Source: Rhodospirillaceae bacterium (GTDB taxonomy: Bacteria > Pseudomonadota > Gammaproteobacteria > Steroidobacterales > Rariloculaceae). From it: a stretch of 45,526 nt of DNA. The stretch covers positions 1-45,526 of the forward strand of contig JAHEKF010000021.1 in NCBI GenBank assembly GCA_024638465.1, written 5' to 3'. The notes beneath the pieces are model-generated. The model had not been told where the DNA came from. It worked only from the letters and a program-made list of their open reading frames with translations, and did no database searches. Both the position numbers and the translations under genes were made by a program. Position 1 is the stretch's first letter. Each line of letters opens with the position of its first letter. Shown piece by piece: positions 1-8,652 of this stretch.

Positions 1-71
1 AGCTATTCCTGTAAAGTCAGAGGGTTAAGTAAACTTCGTAGCGTTATACACGAAAAATTGGGCTAATCACA

Positions 72-617
72 ATGGCGCGTCTCCCAATTCTCGAATATCC
101 GGACCCGCGGCTGCGGATTCGCGCAACTCCGGTGGAGTCCGTAGACGACGAAATCCGGGCGTTGGTCGCCGATCTCTTCGAGACAATGTACGCCGCGCCC
201 GGGATTGGCCTCGCCGCAACCCAGGTCAACGTTCACAAGCGGGTGCTCGTGACAGACGTCTCCGAGGAGCGTAACGAACCCTGCTGCCTGATAAACCCGG
301 AGATTCTCCACAAAGAGGGCGAAATCAGCTACGAGGAAGGCTGTCTTTCGGTGCCCGACGTATTCGAACCCGTCACGCGTGCCGAGAAGATTCGGGTTCG
401 ATGCCTCGACGAGCAGGGAGAGGTCAGGGAGTTCGAAGCCGAGGGATTGCTCGCGATATGCATACAGCACGAATCGGACCACCTGGACGGCAAGTTATTC
501 GTCGATTATCTGTCGACGCTCAAGCGCGATCGTCTGAAGAAGAAGATCGCAAAAAAAGCCAAGCGCGACGGTCCCGCGGAACGCGACGCATCCCGGATCT
601 CAGCGCCAGTCATCTGA
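72..617 (+). CDS. def: Peptide deformylase
   Basis: Removes the formyl group from the N-terminal methionine of nascent proteins in the cytosol. All three family motifs are visible: GIGLAATQ (residues 44-51), EGCLS with metal ligand C91 (89-93), and QHESDH with H133, E134 and H137 (132-137). The 181-residue length is normal for the family; the C-terminal tail after about residue 150 is basic and low in conservation. The ATG start gives the usual N-terminus with the [12 protein letters not shown] stretch. It is the first gene of a co-directional run (def-fmt-rsmB-DUF4390-ntrY-ntrX), 25 bases ahead of fmt, its functional partner. The 71 bases upstream are AT-richer than the genes and presumably carry the promoter (a TTATAC stretch at 44-49 is a weak -10 candidate). 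Confidence 0.97.
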   Translation: MARLPILEYPDPRLRIRATPVESVDDEIRALVADLFETMYAAPGIGLAATQVNVHKRVLVTDVSEERNEPCCLINPEILHKEGEISYEEGCLSVPDVFEPVTRAEKIRVRCLDEQGEVREFEAEGLLAICIQHESDHLDGKLFVDYLSTLKRDRLKKKIAKKAKRDGPAERDASRISAPVI

Positions 618-642
618 GCGTCCCGACCGGGATCGAGGCGGT

Positions 643-1584
643 GTGAGCGCCAACCCACGCATCGTATTCGCGGGCACGCCCGAGTTCGCGGTCGCAACGC
701 TGGATGCGCTCCTCGAAAGCGGCGCCACCATCGAGCACGTATTGACCCAGCCCGATCGCCCGGCCGGCCGCGGCCGGCGCCTTGAGCCGAGTGCCGTGAA
801 GACCGCCGCACGGAGCGCCGGCGCTGTCGTGCATCAGCCGGTCACGCTCCGCGACGACGGGATACTCGGCGCACTCGGCGAGCCGCCGGATCTGCTGGTT
901 GTCGTCGCTTACGGGCTGCTGCTGCCCTCCTGGATGCTCGACTGGCCCGCGCAAGGAGCGATCAATGTCCATGCGTCACTGTTGCCGCGCTGGCGCGGCG
1001 CGGCGCCGATCCAGCACGCGATACTCGCAGGCGATACGAAAACGGGCGTCAGCATCATGCGTATGGAAGCCGGTCTCGACACCGGGCCGGTCTTCGCGCA
1101 GCGTGCCACGACGATAACCGCTTTCGAGACGGCCGGTACGCTGCACGATCGACTGGCAGCGATGGGGGCCGCGCTCTTGAGCGAGAGTCTTGCCGGTATC
1201 CTCACGGGCGAGCTCGTGTCCGAGGCGCAGGATGACGACGCCGCGACTTATGCGGCCAAGATCGTCAAAGCCGACGGTGAGCTTGACTGGCGCGCGTCGT
1301 CCGTCGATCTCGAGCGACGAATCCGCGCTTTCCATCCCTGGCCGGTCTGCGTCGGCCGGCTTTCTGACGAGCGCGTCCTGAGGATCCATTCGGCGGTGGC
1401 AGCGGACGATACCGCGACTGCCGCGCCAGGGACTATTCTCGCCGCGGACCACAAAGGTATCGACGTCGCCACTGGCAGAGGCGTACTGCGGCTGATCGAG
1501 ATTCAGCCTCCAGGGGCGAAAGCGATGCCCGTTGCAGCGTATCTGAACGCACACTCAATGACGGGTGTTTCGTTTGTCCGGTGA
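643..1584 (+). CDS. fmt: Methionyl-tRNA formyltransferase
   Basis: Transfers a formyl group from 10-formyl-tetrahydrofolate to Met-tRNA(fMet) for translation initiation. The folate-binding and catalytic signature NVHASLLPRWRGAAPI is at residues 108-123, with catalytic N108 and H110, and D146 in the GLDTGP stretch. The N-terminal IVFAGTPEFA opens the Rossmann-like domain; residues from about 205 form the tRNA-binding C-terminal domain. At 313 residues it is close to the E. coli enzyme (315). The start is GTG. It follows def by 25 bases and its 3' end overlaps the start of rsmB by 20 bases, so translational coupling is likely. Confidence 0.97.
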   Translation: MSANPRIVFAGTPEFAVATLDALLESGATIEHVLTQPDRPAGRGRRLEPSAVKTAARSAGAVVHQPVTLRDDGILGALGEPPDLLVVVAYGLLLPSWMLDWPAQGAINVHASLLPRWRGAAPIQHAILAGDTKTGVSIMRMEAGLDTGPVFAQRATTITAFETAGTLHDRLAAMGAALLSESLAGILTGELVSEAQDDDAATYAAKIVKADGELDWRASSVDLERRIRAFHPWPVCVGRLSDERVLRIHSAVAADDTATAAPGTILAADHKGIDVATGRGVLRLIEIQPPGAKAMPVAAYLNAHSMTGVSFVR

Positions 1585-2866
1585 AGCTGGCGCCGAGGTT
1601 CGTGCACTGGCAGCCCGTATCAACGCACGGGTCGTGCGTGATGGCGTCTCGCTCGATCGAGCGCTCGCGGAGTCGCCGCCGCCCGCGCAGAGAGACAGCG
1701 GCCTGTTGCGATCCTTGTCTTTCGGAGTCCTGCGCTGGCATCACCGCGTGCAGTGGCAGGCCGCACAACTTCTGAGTCGGCCGCTCGCGCCTCGCGACGC
1801 CGAGCTGGCGGCGCTGCTCCGACTCGGGCTGTTTCAGTTGCAATGGTTGCGAGTTCCCGATCATGCCGCCGTATCCGCAACCGTCGCGGCGGCCAGTATG
1901 GTTGGAGCGGGTCGGGCCAGGGGCCTGATTAACGCGGTTTTGCGCCGCTTTCTGCGTGAACGAAACGAGATCGACGAGCGCATGGCCGCGGTTCCGGGTG
2001 CACGCTACAGTCACCCCGAATGGATGCTGGAACGCCTCCGGGTCGAGTGGCCGGACGATTGGCAGGCGATTGTCGACGCGAGTAATGCACTCCCTACGAT
2101 GTGGCTGCGTGTGAATGCTCGCAAGGGATCGCGCGCCGAGTATCTTGCGATGCTCGAAGCCGGCGATATAGAAGCTCGCGCTGCCGGCGAGGACTCGGCG
2201 ATCGAACTCGCCGAACCAAGACCCGCTGCCAGTTTGCCCGGTTTCGAAGAAGGCCTCGTGGCGGTTCAGGACGGCGCGGCGCAGCTCGCTGCGTCCTATC
2301 TCGACCTGCGCTCCGGTCAGCGTGTTCTCGACGCCTGCGCGGCACCCGGCGGCAAGAGCGCGCATATCGTCGAATCTTGCCCGGACATCGAAGCACTGAC
2401 CGTTCTCGATCGAGATGCCGGGCGCCTCGCGACACTCGAGACCGCGCTCGAACGTCTGGGTCATGATGCGGTCGTGACGGTCGGCGATGCCGGCGAACCG
2501 GCTACCTGGTGGGATGGTCGACCCTACGACCGGATCCTGCTCGATGCGCCGTGCAGCGCCTTGGGCGTTATTCGACGTCATCCTGATATAAAAGTACTGC
2601 GTCGCCCGGAGGATATCGCCGCCAGCGTCGTCTCTCAGAGACGGCTCCTGCGATCGCTCTGGCCGTTGCTCGCCCCTGGCGGGCGCCTGCTGTACGCCGT
2701 CTGCACCCTGACGGCGGCGGAAACGGCCGCCCAGGTCGCGGATTTTCTCGGGAACACGCCAGACGCGGGATTGACGGGGCCTGTAGCTGGTCGTGCGAGG
2801 CAGATACTGCCCGGGGAGGCGAATAGGGATGGCTTCTATTATGCTTGTATTGACAAAAAGGAATGA
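1565..2866 (+). CDS. rsmB: 16S rRNA m5C967 methyltransferase RsmB
   Basis: SAM-dependent methylation of C967 in 16S rRNA. The N-terminal third (about residues 8-140) is the NusB-like RNA-binding domain; the rest is the Fmu/NOL1 methyltransferase. Visible motifs are the SAM loop DACAAPGGKSAHI (256-268), LDAPCSALG with C330, and AVCTL with the second conserved cysteine C380, the catalytic position in this family. At 433 residues it matches the family. The start given is GTG at 1565, inside fmt; a TTG at 1574 is an alternative that would remove three residues. The fmt-rsmB order is common in gammaproteobacteria. Confidence 0.95.
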   Translation: MFRLSGEAGAEVRALAARINARVVRDGVSLDRALAESPPPAQRDSGLLRSLSFGVLRWHHRVQWQAAQLLSRPLAPRDAELAALLRLGLFQLQWLRVPDHAAVSATVAAASMVGAGRARGLINAVLRRFLRERNEIDERMAAVPGARYSHPEWMLERLRVEWPDDWQAIVDASNALPTMWLRVNARKGSRAEYLAMLEAGDIEARAAGEDSAIELAEPRPAASLPGFEEGLVAVQDGAAQLAASYLDLRSGQRVLDACAAPGGKSAHIVESCPDIEALTVLDRDAGRLATLETALERLGHDAVVTVGDAGEPATWWDGRPYDRILLDAPCSALGVIRRHPDIKVLRRPEDIAASVVSQRRLLRSLWPLLAPGGRLLYAVCTLTAAETAAQVADFLGNTPDAGLTGPVAGRARQILPGEANRDGFYYACIDKKE

Positions 2867-2878
2867 TGCAAGCGTCTC

Positions 2879-3496
2879 GTGAAACTCGTGGGCAATAACC
2901 GGTCCGTAGCCGGCGTACGCGCAACCGGCTGCCGGCGACTGGCCGTCGTTGCCGCCGCCCTGGGCGTGACAGGCATCGCGATTCCTCTCCATGCACAGGA
3001 CGATCCCGGCCGGTTCGAGATCCGTTCGGCGAGCGTCGAGCTTCGCTCCGGCGTGTATTACCTGGATGCGTGGATCGAGTACCGGCTGTCGGCCGAGGCG
3101 CGCGAGGCCCTCGAGTCGGGTGTGGCGCTGACGCTGGACACCGAAGTCGAGTTCCTGAGGCAACGCCGGTTTTGGTTCGACCCGCTGGAGGCGGCCTTGC
3201 TGCAAAGCTATGGTTTGCAGTATCACGCATTGAGCCAGCGATACATCGTTGCCAACCTCAACACCGGCGAGCAGAGTTCTTTCGCGACGCTGTTTTCCGC
3301 GCTGAATTCTCTCGGGCGTATCGCGCAACTGCCGTTGATTGACGCGGCCCTGCTGGAGCCGGACGAGAGCTACGACATCCGGATACGCGCGGTCCTGAGC
3401 ACGGAAGATATCCCCGGCCCCCTGCGTCTGTTGGCGTTCTGGCGCCGCGACTGGTCACTGGAAAGCGAGTGGTACACGTGGCAACTGGGCGAATAA
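2879..3496 (+). CDS. DUF4390 domain-containing exported protein
   Basis: A 205-residue protein of unknown function. Residues 1-41 look like a signal peptide with a basic start, a hydrophobic stretch (LAVVAAALGVTGIAIPL) and a cleavage region near HAQ. The remainder is soluble, with features typical of DUF4390: LRSGVYYLDAWIEYRLS early on and SLESEWYTWQL at the C-terminus. It lies between rsmB (12 bases upstream) and ntrY (28-base overlap), the position where DUF4390 proteins usually sit in gammaproteobacteria. That constancy suggests a role linked to the NtrY sensor or the envelope, but this is inference. The start is GTG; the nearby ATG codons at 2863 and 2866 are out of frame. Confidence 0.85.
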   Translation: MKLVGNNRSVAGVRATGCRRLAVVAAALGVTGIAIPLHAQDDPGRFEIRSASVELRSGVYYLDAWIEYRLSAEAREALESGVALTLDTEVEFLRQRRFWFDPLEAALLQSYGLQYHALSQRYIVANLNTGEQSSFATLFSALNSLGRIAQLPLIDAALLEPDESYDIRIRAVLSTEDIPGPLRLLAFWRRDWSLESEWYTWQLGE

Positions 3497-5703
3497 AACG
3501 CGTACTCGTTACATTCGCGCTGATCGTTGGCGTGCTGGTCTGGTTCTCGGCGCTCATGCTGTTCTCGCCTCTTGCCCAGGATTCGGAAGATTTTTCCCGA
3601 GCTCTGCCGTGGATACTGCTGATAAATCTTGTCGGTATCGCGCTTCTGCTACTGCTGATCATCGTCAGCATGCTGCGACTGATTCGCGATTATCGTCAGC
3701 ACGTCCCCGGGTCGCGTCTCAAGGCCCGGATGATGATTCTTCTGGTCGTGCTCGCGGTTTCGCCGCTGCTGATCGTTTACGCATTCGCAGTGCAGTTCAT
3801 CAACCGCGGAATCGATAGCTGGTTCGACGTGGATGTCGAGCAAGGACTCGGGAATGCGCTCGAGCTCAGCCAGACCGCGTTAAACCTGCAGATGCGCGAG
3901 CATCTCGATGAGGTCGAGCAAATAGCGCAGCTGCTCGCGGACAGCGATCGGACCGATATCGTTGCGGAGCTCGGTAGTTTTCGCGCGGACACCGAAGCGG
4001 CCGAGCTGACGATATTCTCTTCCAACGACCAGATTCTGGCGACATCGTCGGCGAATCCGGCATTGACCGTGCCGCGCCCGCCGAGCGATGAAGTCACCTT
4101 CCAGTTGCGGCAAGGCGACCCCTATGTGAGTCTGGTGCCGCTCGTGGACGGCGGGTATGAAATTCTTGCGGCGGCGAACCTTGCCTCCGAAACGCCGGGA
4201 GGCGAACCCCGAATTTTGCAGGCCCGATTCGATGTCGAGCAGCGCCTGAGCGTCCTTGGCGATCTCGTCGAAGCCAGCTACGACCAATACGCCGAGCTGG
4301 CTTTCCTGCGAGAGTATCTGAAACAGAATTTTACGGTGATGCTGACCATCGTGTTGCTCATCACAATGCTGGCCGCTGTTTACGGCGCGTTTGCCTCGGC
4401 CAAGCGCCTCGTCGTCCCGATTCAGCAATTAATGGCCGGAACTCGCGCAGTCGCGCGCGGCGACTTCGATACGCAGTTGCCGATTCCGGCGCGTGACGAG
4501 ATTGGTTTTCTCATCAACTCTTTTAACGACATGACTCAGCGGCTTGCTCAGGCTCGACAGGAAGCGAGTGAAAGTCAGCAGCAGGTCGAGAACGAGCGCC
4601 GCAAGGTCGAAGTCATACTCGCGAGATTGTCTACGGGAGTCGTCTCGCTGGAAACCGATCTTCGTATCAGGACCGCGAATCGCTCGGCAGGCGCGATCCT
4701 AGGCGTGGATCTCGATGCGCATCTCGGTGAATCGCTCGTTTCGCTCGCGGAGACCTACCCGTTGCTGGAGCAATTCCTGAGCGTCTCGAGGTCGCACCTC
4801 GACCGCGGCGATTTCGAGTGGCGCGAGCAGATCGTGTTGCGTGGTGAAGTCGGACGCCGGGTCTTGATGTGTGCGTGTACCGCGTTATCCGGTGAACGCG
4901 AGGATCCGGGGGGATATATCGTCGTGTTTGACGACATTACCGCCTTGCTTCAGGCACAGCGCGATGCTGCATGGGGAGAAGTCGCACGGCGCCTGGCGCA
5001 CGAGATCAAGAATCCATTAACGCCCATTCAACTTTCTGCCGAACGACTCAGGCGGCGGTATCTCGGGGCGCATTATGCGGATGCCGAGCTCATGGATCGC
5101 GCAACGCACACGATCATTCAGCAAGTTGAGGCGATGAAGGAGATGGTCGACGCGTTCAGTGAATATGCACGGGCGCCCGACATGGACCTCAGTCGCTTTG
5201 ATCTGAACGCGTTGATCGCGGAAGTAGCGGAACTCTATCGGCATCGCGAAGAACCGCTGTCGTTATCGCTCGATCTGGACGATTCGCTGCCGCGGGTCGA
5301 GGCTGACGAGGGTCGTATGCGCCAGGTCCTGCACAACCTGATCGGGAACGCTCTCGAAGCCATGGAGCAGCAACCCGAGGAACAGATAAAGATTTCGACG
5401 CAGCATATTCACCTGCATGGCGCCGAACTTGCAGAGATTAAAGTTATTGATAACGGCCCGGGGTTTCTCGAAGAGATCGTCGATCAGGTGTTCGATCCTT
5501 ATGTCACGAGCAAGGTTAAAGGCACCGGGCTCGGTCTTGCCATCGTGAAGAAGATGATCGAGGAGCACGGCGGCCAGATCTCCGCGAGGAACAGTGAGCG
5601 AGGCGGCGCCGAGATAGTTATACTGCTACCAGTGACGCGAGAAGCCGGAGATGCGATGCTGTCTGCGGCGCACCGTCACGAAAAACGGAGGGAGCGCGCG
5701 TGA
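3469..5703 (+). CDS. ntrY: NtrY-family membrane sensor histidine kinase
   Basis: Sensor kinase of an NtrY/NtrX pair, implicated in nitrogen, redox or envelope signalling in other proteobacteria. The 744 residues show membrane segments near 12-32, 48-68 and 86-108, a periplasmic loop of about 180 residues, a fourth membrane segment (289-308), then a HAMP domain (about 310-362), a short coiled coil, a PAS domain (about 378-495) and the kinase core. The phosphoacceptor is H511 in RRLAHEIKNPLTPIQ. The N box holds N627 (LIGNALEAM), the G1 box is DNGPGF (661-666), the F box is FDPYVTSK, and the G2 box is GTGLGL (685-690). All catalytic elements look intact. The GTG start overlaps the previous gene by 28 bases; a GTG three codons later is possible. 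It ends 4 bases into ntrX. Confidence 0.93.
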   Translation: MVHVATGRIKRVLVTFALIVGVLVWFSALMLFSPLAQDSEDFSRALPWILLINLVGIALLLLLIIVSMLRLIRDYRQHVPGSRLKARMMILLVVLAVSPLLIVYAFAVQFINRGIDSWFDVDVEQGLGNALELSQTALNLQMREHLDEVEQIAQLLADSDRTDIVAELGSFRADTEAAELTIFSSNDQILATSSANPALTVPRPPSDEVTFQLRQGDPYVSLVPLVDGGYEILAAANLASETPGGEPRILQARFDVEQRLSVLGDLVEASYDQYAELAFLREYLKQNFTVMLTIVLLITMLAAVYGAFASAKRLVVPIQQLMAGTRAVARGDFDTQLPIPARDEIGFLINSFNDMTQRLAQARQEASESQQQVENERRKVEVILARLSTGVVSLETDLRIRTANRSAGAILGVDLDAHLGESLVSLAETYPLLEQFLSVSRSHLDRGDFEWREQIVLRGEVGRRVLMCACTALSGEREDPGGYIVVFDDITALLQAQRDAAWGEVARRLAHEIKNPLTPIQLSAERLRRRYLGAHYADAELMDRATHTIIQQVEAMKEMVDAFSEYARAPDMDLSRFDLNALIAEVAELYRHREEPLSLSLDLDDSLPRVEADEGRMRQVLHNLIGNALEAMEQQPEEQIKISTQHIHLHGAELAEIKVIDNGPGFLEEIVDQVFDPYVTSKVKGTGLGLAIVKKMIEEHGGQISARNSERGGAEIVILLPVTREAGDAMLSAAHRHEKRRERA

Positions 5704-7043
5704 ATGCAGCGCGAATATTGGTCGTAGACGACGAATCCAATATCCGGGGGCTCCTGGAAGAGATTCTTAGCGAAGAAGGTTACGAAGTCACCACGGCGGC
5801 TGACGCCCGTGAGGCGAGAGCGGCGCGCTCGAGCCAGGACCACGATCTTATTCTGCTCGACATCTGGATGCCGGATACAGACGGCATCTCTCTGCTCAAG
5901 GAATGGTCCGCCGGCGGTAAGCTCGAGCCGGTCGTCATGATGTCGGGCCACGGAACCGTCGACACGGCGGTCGAAGCCACGCGACTCGGCGCGCTCGATT
6001 TTATCGAGAAGCCCGTGTCGCTCGCGAAGCTCTTGCGAACGGTCAATAAGGCGTTGACCCAGAAGCGCTCAGAGCAGCCGCGGCGTACTCTCGTACCGCC
6101 GATGGTCGCTCCCGTCGGAAAGAGCGAGGCGATGCGTGCTTTGCGCGATCAGGTGCAGCGGATCGCGCATCATGACGCTCATACTATGCTCACGGGCGAA
6201 CCGGGATGCGGCCGTGAAGCATTCGCGCGCTATCTCGCGAGTCTCAGTAGCCGGTCCGCCGGACCGTTCATCACGGTCATGGGCGGCTCGCTAAACGACG
6301 AAGACGGCCGTCGTCAGTTGCTCGGTTCTGTCGACGAGCCAGGCGCATTACAGCGTGCGCGTGGCGGCGTGTTGTTTATAAACGAGATCAGCGATATCTC
6401 GGCAAACACGCAGCAGCTTCTGTTGGGGATACTCGAGAATCGGAGCTATCGTCCCGACGGAAGCGATCAGGATGAAAAGCTGGATACGCGAATTTTGTCG
6501 AGTGCGCCCGCCGGATTCGAGCAGAATGCCAACGGTTTCCGGCGCGAGCTATTGTCGCATCTGAATATCGTCGTCATTCGGGTTCCGCCGCTCAGAGAGT
6601 ACTCTGAGGACGTCCCCGAATTGTTACGTTTCTATGTCGACACGCTCGTCGACGCGGATCGTTTGCCGTTCAGACGTTTTGGCGTTGCGGCGCAGAACCG
6701 GCTCAGGAATTATCCCTGGCCGGGGAATATCCGCGAGCTCAAGAACATGGTCAGCCGCTTGTTGATACTCGGCGCCGACGAGGAAATTACGCTGCAGGAA
6801 GTCGAGGCGCAGCTCACCTCTGATGCGCCCTCGGACGAGCCACTCGTCAAGCTGGACCTCTTGTCGATGCCGCTGCGCGAAGCCAGGGAGCATTTCGAGC
6901 GTGCTTACCTGCAGCAACAGCTCATACTCTGCGGCGGCAAGGTCGGTGCGCTCGCAAAGCGCGTCGGGATGGAAAGAACGCATCTGTACCGGAAGCTGCG
7001 TTCGCTCGGCGTCGATTTTCGTCAGGTTATGGCGGACGAGTAG
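5700..7043 (+). CDS. ntrX: NtrX-family response regulator with degenerate AAA+ motifs
   Basis: Response regulator partner of NtrY; the start overlaps the kinase stop by 4 bases. The receiver domain (1-120) has the acidic pair D10/D11, phosphoacceptor D54 (LLDIWMPDTDG) and K104. The AAA+ domain (about 138-375) is recognisable but altered. The Walker A motif reads GEPGCGRE (166-173) with arginine R172 where lysine is expected, and Walker B reads VLFINE (224-229) with N228 where aspartate is expected. The GAFTGA loop for sigma54 contact is absent, as is usual in NtrX. The sensor I and arginine-finger regions (RILSSA, FRRELLSHLN) also depart from consensus. The C-terminal Fis-type helix-turn-helix (about 414-436, MERTHLYRKLRSLG) is intact. 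It probably binds DNA under phosphorylation control, but ATP-driven activation of sigma54 is doubtful. Confidence 0.92.
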   Translation: MNAARILVVDDESNIRGLLEEILSEEGYEVTTAADAREARAARSSQDHDLILLDIWMPDTDGISLLKEWSAGGKLEPVVMMSGHGTVDTAVEATRLGALDFIEKPVSLAKLLRTVNKALTQKRSEQPRRTLVPPMVAPVGKSEAMRALRDQVQRIAHHDAHTMLTGEPGCGREAFARYLASLSSRSAGPFITVMGGSLNDEDGRRQLLGSVDEPGALQRARGGVLFINEISDISANTQQLLLGILENRSYRPDGSDQDEKLDTRILSSAPAGFEQNANGFRRELLSHLNIVVIRVPPLREYSEDVPELLRFYVDTLVDADRLPFRRFGVAAQNRLRNYPWPGNIRELKNMVSRLLILGADEEITLQEVEAQLTSDAPSDEPLVKLDLLSMPLREAREHFERAYLQQQLILCGGKVGALAKRVGMERTHLYRKLRSLGVDFRQVMADE

Positions 7044-8076
7044 CACCGGAAACGAAACTGCCGTCCTCGGCGAACCTGAACATATCCGTACCGAAAGTCT
7101 CCTCGGTCAATGTTCGTATCAGTTTGAAGGCGCGATTCTCGCCATCCAGTACCGGGCCTCCCGGGCGTTGTTGCACCGCGGAGTGAATACGCCCGCCGAT
7201 GAATTGACCCGTTGAATCGATCTCGGCTACGAGTATCGGCGCCAATCCGGCGATTCCATTGACATTGACGCCAACGTGCGTCGCAAAATTGCCGAGACTG
7301 TATGCGATCAGTCGATCGCTGTAGAGCTCCAGCGCGCGCGGAACGTGCGGTCCGTGCCCGATTACGAGATCGGCGCCGGCATCGATCACGCTGCGCGAGA
7401 ATCGCACGATTTCTCCGCGCGTCTCACCAAGGTAAAACTCTTCTTCGAACGGCAGACTCGTCGCGTCCTCGCCTTCTGCGCCGCCGTGGAACGAAACGAT
7501 GACGATGTCGTGCGTGGTTTGCAGTGCCAGGACGTGCTCGATGGCGACAGGAATGTCATTCAGCAGATAGGAGATGCGCGTCGGTGAAAATGCGATGAAA
7601 GCGATTCTGATGTCTCCGACGCTCCAGGATGCCAGATCCCCGCGACGGCCGGAATGATGCAGACCATAAGCGTCGAGTGTGAACATCGTCGCGCTGCGAC
7701 CCTCCTCGCCAAAGTCGCGAGCGTGATTGTTGGCGAGACTGAGGACATCGAATCCGGCGTCGCGCAGGTGGCCAGCGTAATGCGGCGGCGAACGGAACAG
7801 GAAGCATGACGCAGGATTGCCGCAGCTCTTCGCCGGGGTGCCGCCGGCCAACAGCACGCCTTCCAGATTTCCCAGCGTGATGTCGGCCGCGCGCAGAATC
7901 GGCGCGACGGTCGAGAGATAGTCGGCGCCGTCGTTCGCCGCGAGGCGATCGTCCGGAAAATCCGTGCCGAGCATGATGTCGCCGACGGCCGCGATCGTCA
8001 GCGTCGTGCTTTGGGGATAACCGGCGCCGCCAAAAGCGCAAAGCGATGCAGCGATTAACGCCCGCGCGACAGTCAT
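7027..8076 (-). CDS. CapA/PgsA-family metallophosphoesterase-like exported protein
   Basis: A 349-residue protein of the CapA (poly-gamma-glutamate capsule) family, which has a calcineurin-like metal-binding fold. Visible landmarks are AAVGDIMLG with D33, GNLEG (69-73), SLANNHARDFG (113-123), SFHGGAEG, and GHGPHVPRALE followed by YSLGNF. The first 22 residues (TVARALIAASLCAFGGAGYPQS) form a signal peptide. The start is the ATG at 8076: the frame stays open to 8328 but that extension runs over the upstream SPOR gene and reads as noise. It lies 7 bases after the SPOR stop, so it is co-transcribed. No capsule genes are nearby, so the substrate is unknown. Its last 17 bases overlap the end of ntrX on the other strand. 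Confidence 0.88.
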   Translation of the reverse strand: MTVARALIAASLCAFGGAGYPQSTTLTIAAVGDIMLGTDFPDDRLAANDGADYLSTVAPILRAADITLGNLEGVLLAGGTPAKSCGNPASCFLFRSPPHYAGHLRDAGFDVLSLANNHARDFGEEGRSATMFTLDAYGLHHSGRRGDLASWSVGDIRIAFIAFSPTRISYLLNDIPVAIEHVLALQTTHDIVIVSFHGGAEGEDATSLPFEEEFYLGETRGEIVRFSRSVIDAGADLVIGHGPHVPRALELYSDRLIAYSLGNFATHVGVNVNGIAGLAPILVAEIDSTGQFIGGRIHSAVQQRPGGPVLDGENRAFKLIRTLTEETFGTDMFRFAEDGSFVSGATRPP

Positions 8077-8083
8077 GCCCGTT

Positions 8084-8644
8084 CTATTCTGAAATCTTGT
8101 AGATGATGGCGTCCATATCGGCCTCGAAAACCTGGCGCCGGGTTCGATTGAGTTTGTTCCTGTCGGTCGTTGGGCCGATGATGACGCGATGGTAGTTAAT
8201 GCCCGAAATCTCGGCGCGCTGCAGAGTCGATTCGATTCCGAGCAGCGCGAGATTGGCTTTCCGGCGTTCAGCATCCGCCGGATCAGTGAACGATCCCGCC
8301 TGTAGAACATAGCGGCCGGGCTCCTCAATGGTTCTCGGCTCCCTGCGCGCTGAGGGTTCTACGTCAGGCAGAACGACCTCGAAAGTGGGCAGGATGTCGA
8401 AGAAATCGAAGCGGCTCGCAGGGTGAGGTTCCTCTTCGTCGTCCGCGGATTGAGCAGACATCTCGATGACTTCGGTTTCAGGCGCCGCGGCAGCCTGTGC
8501 CGGTGCGCCTGATTCCGCGGGCGGATCGCGCCGGTCGACGACGTAGACCGCCGCCGCGACGACCAGACCGATACTGAGGCCGAACAGCATCCAGACGAAC
8601 CCGGAAGCGCTATTCGATGCAGATTTCCGTTTCCGTTTTGCCAT
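8084..8644 (-). CDS. SPOR-domain inner-membrane protein (FtsN-like)
   Basis: A 186-residue bitopic protein. It has a short basic cytoplasmic tail (MAKRKRK), one membrane segment (about 16-36, FVWMLFGLSIGLVVAAAVYVV), a proline- and acid-rich linker and a C-terminal SPOR domain (about 108-185, GRYVLQAGSF). SPOR domains bind denuded peptidoglycan at division septa. The linker motif FDFFDILPTFEVVLP is typical of the FtsN-like proteins found directly downstream of argS in gammaproteobacteria. It lies 8 bases after argS and 7 bases before the CapA-like gene. The product is either the FtsN of this organism or a paralogous SPOR protein; nothing else in the window decides this. Confidence 0.9.
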   Translation of the reverse strand: MAKRKRKSASNSASGFVWMLFGLSIGLVVAAAVYVVDRRDPPAESGAPAQAAAAPETEVIEMSAQSADDEEEPHPASRFDFFDILPTFEVVLPDVEPSARREPRTIEEPGRYVLQAGSFTDPADAERRKANLALLGIESTLQRAEISGINYHRVIIGPTTDRNKLNRTRRQVFEADMDAIIYKISE

Positions 8645-8652
8645 GACGCAAC

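Noticed and set aside
1433-3328. A 631-codon open frame on the minus strand opposite rsmB and the DUF4390 gene
   Set aside because: It is an antisense frame kept open by high-GC codon bias. It covers well-supported genes, has no family-like motifs and no sensible start context.
8077-8328. Upstream extension of the CapA-like reading frame
   Set aside because: It lies inside the SPOR gene and has no family similarity; the ATG at 8076 is followed directly by a signal peptide.
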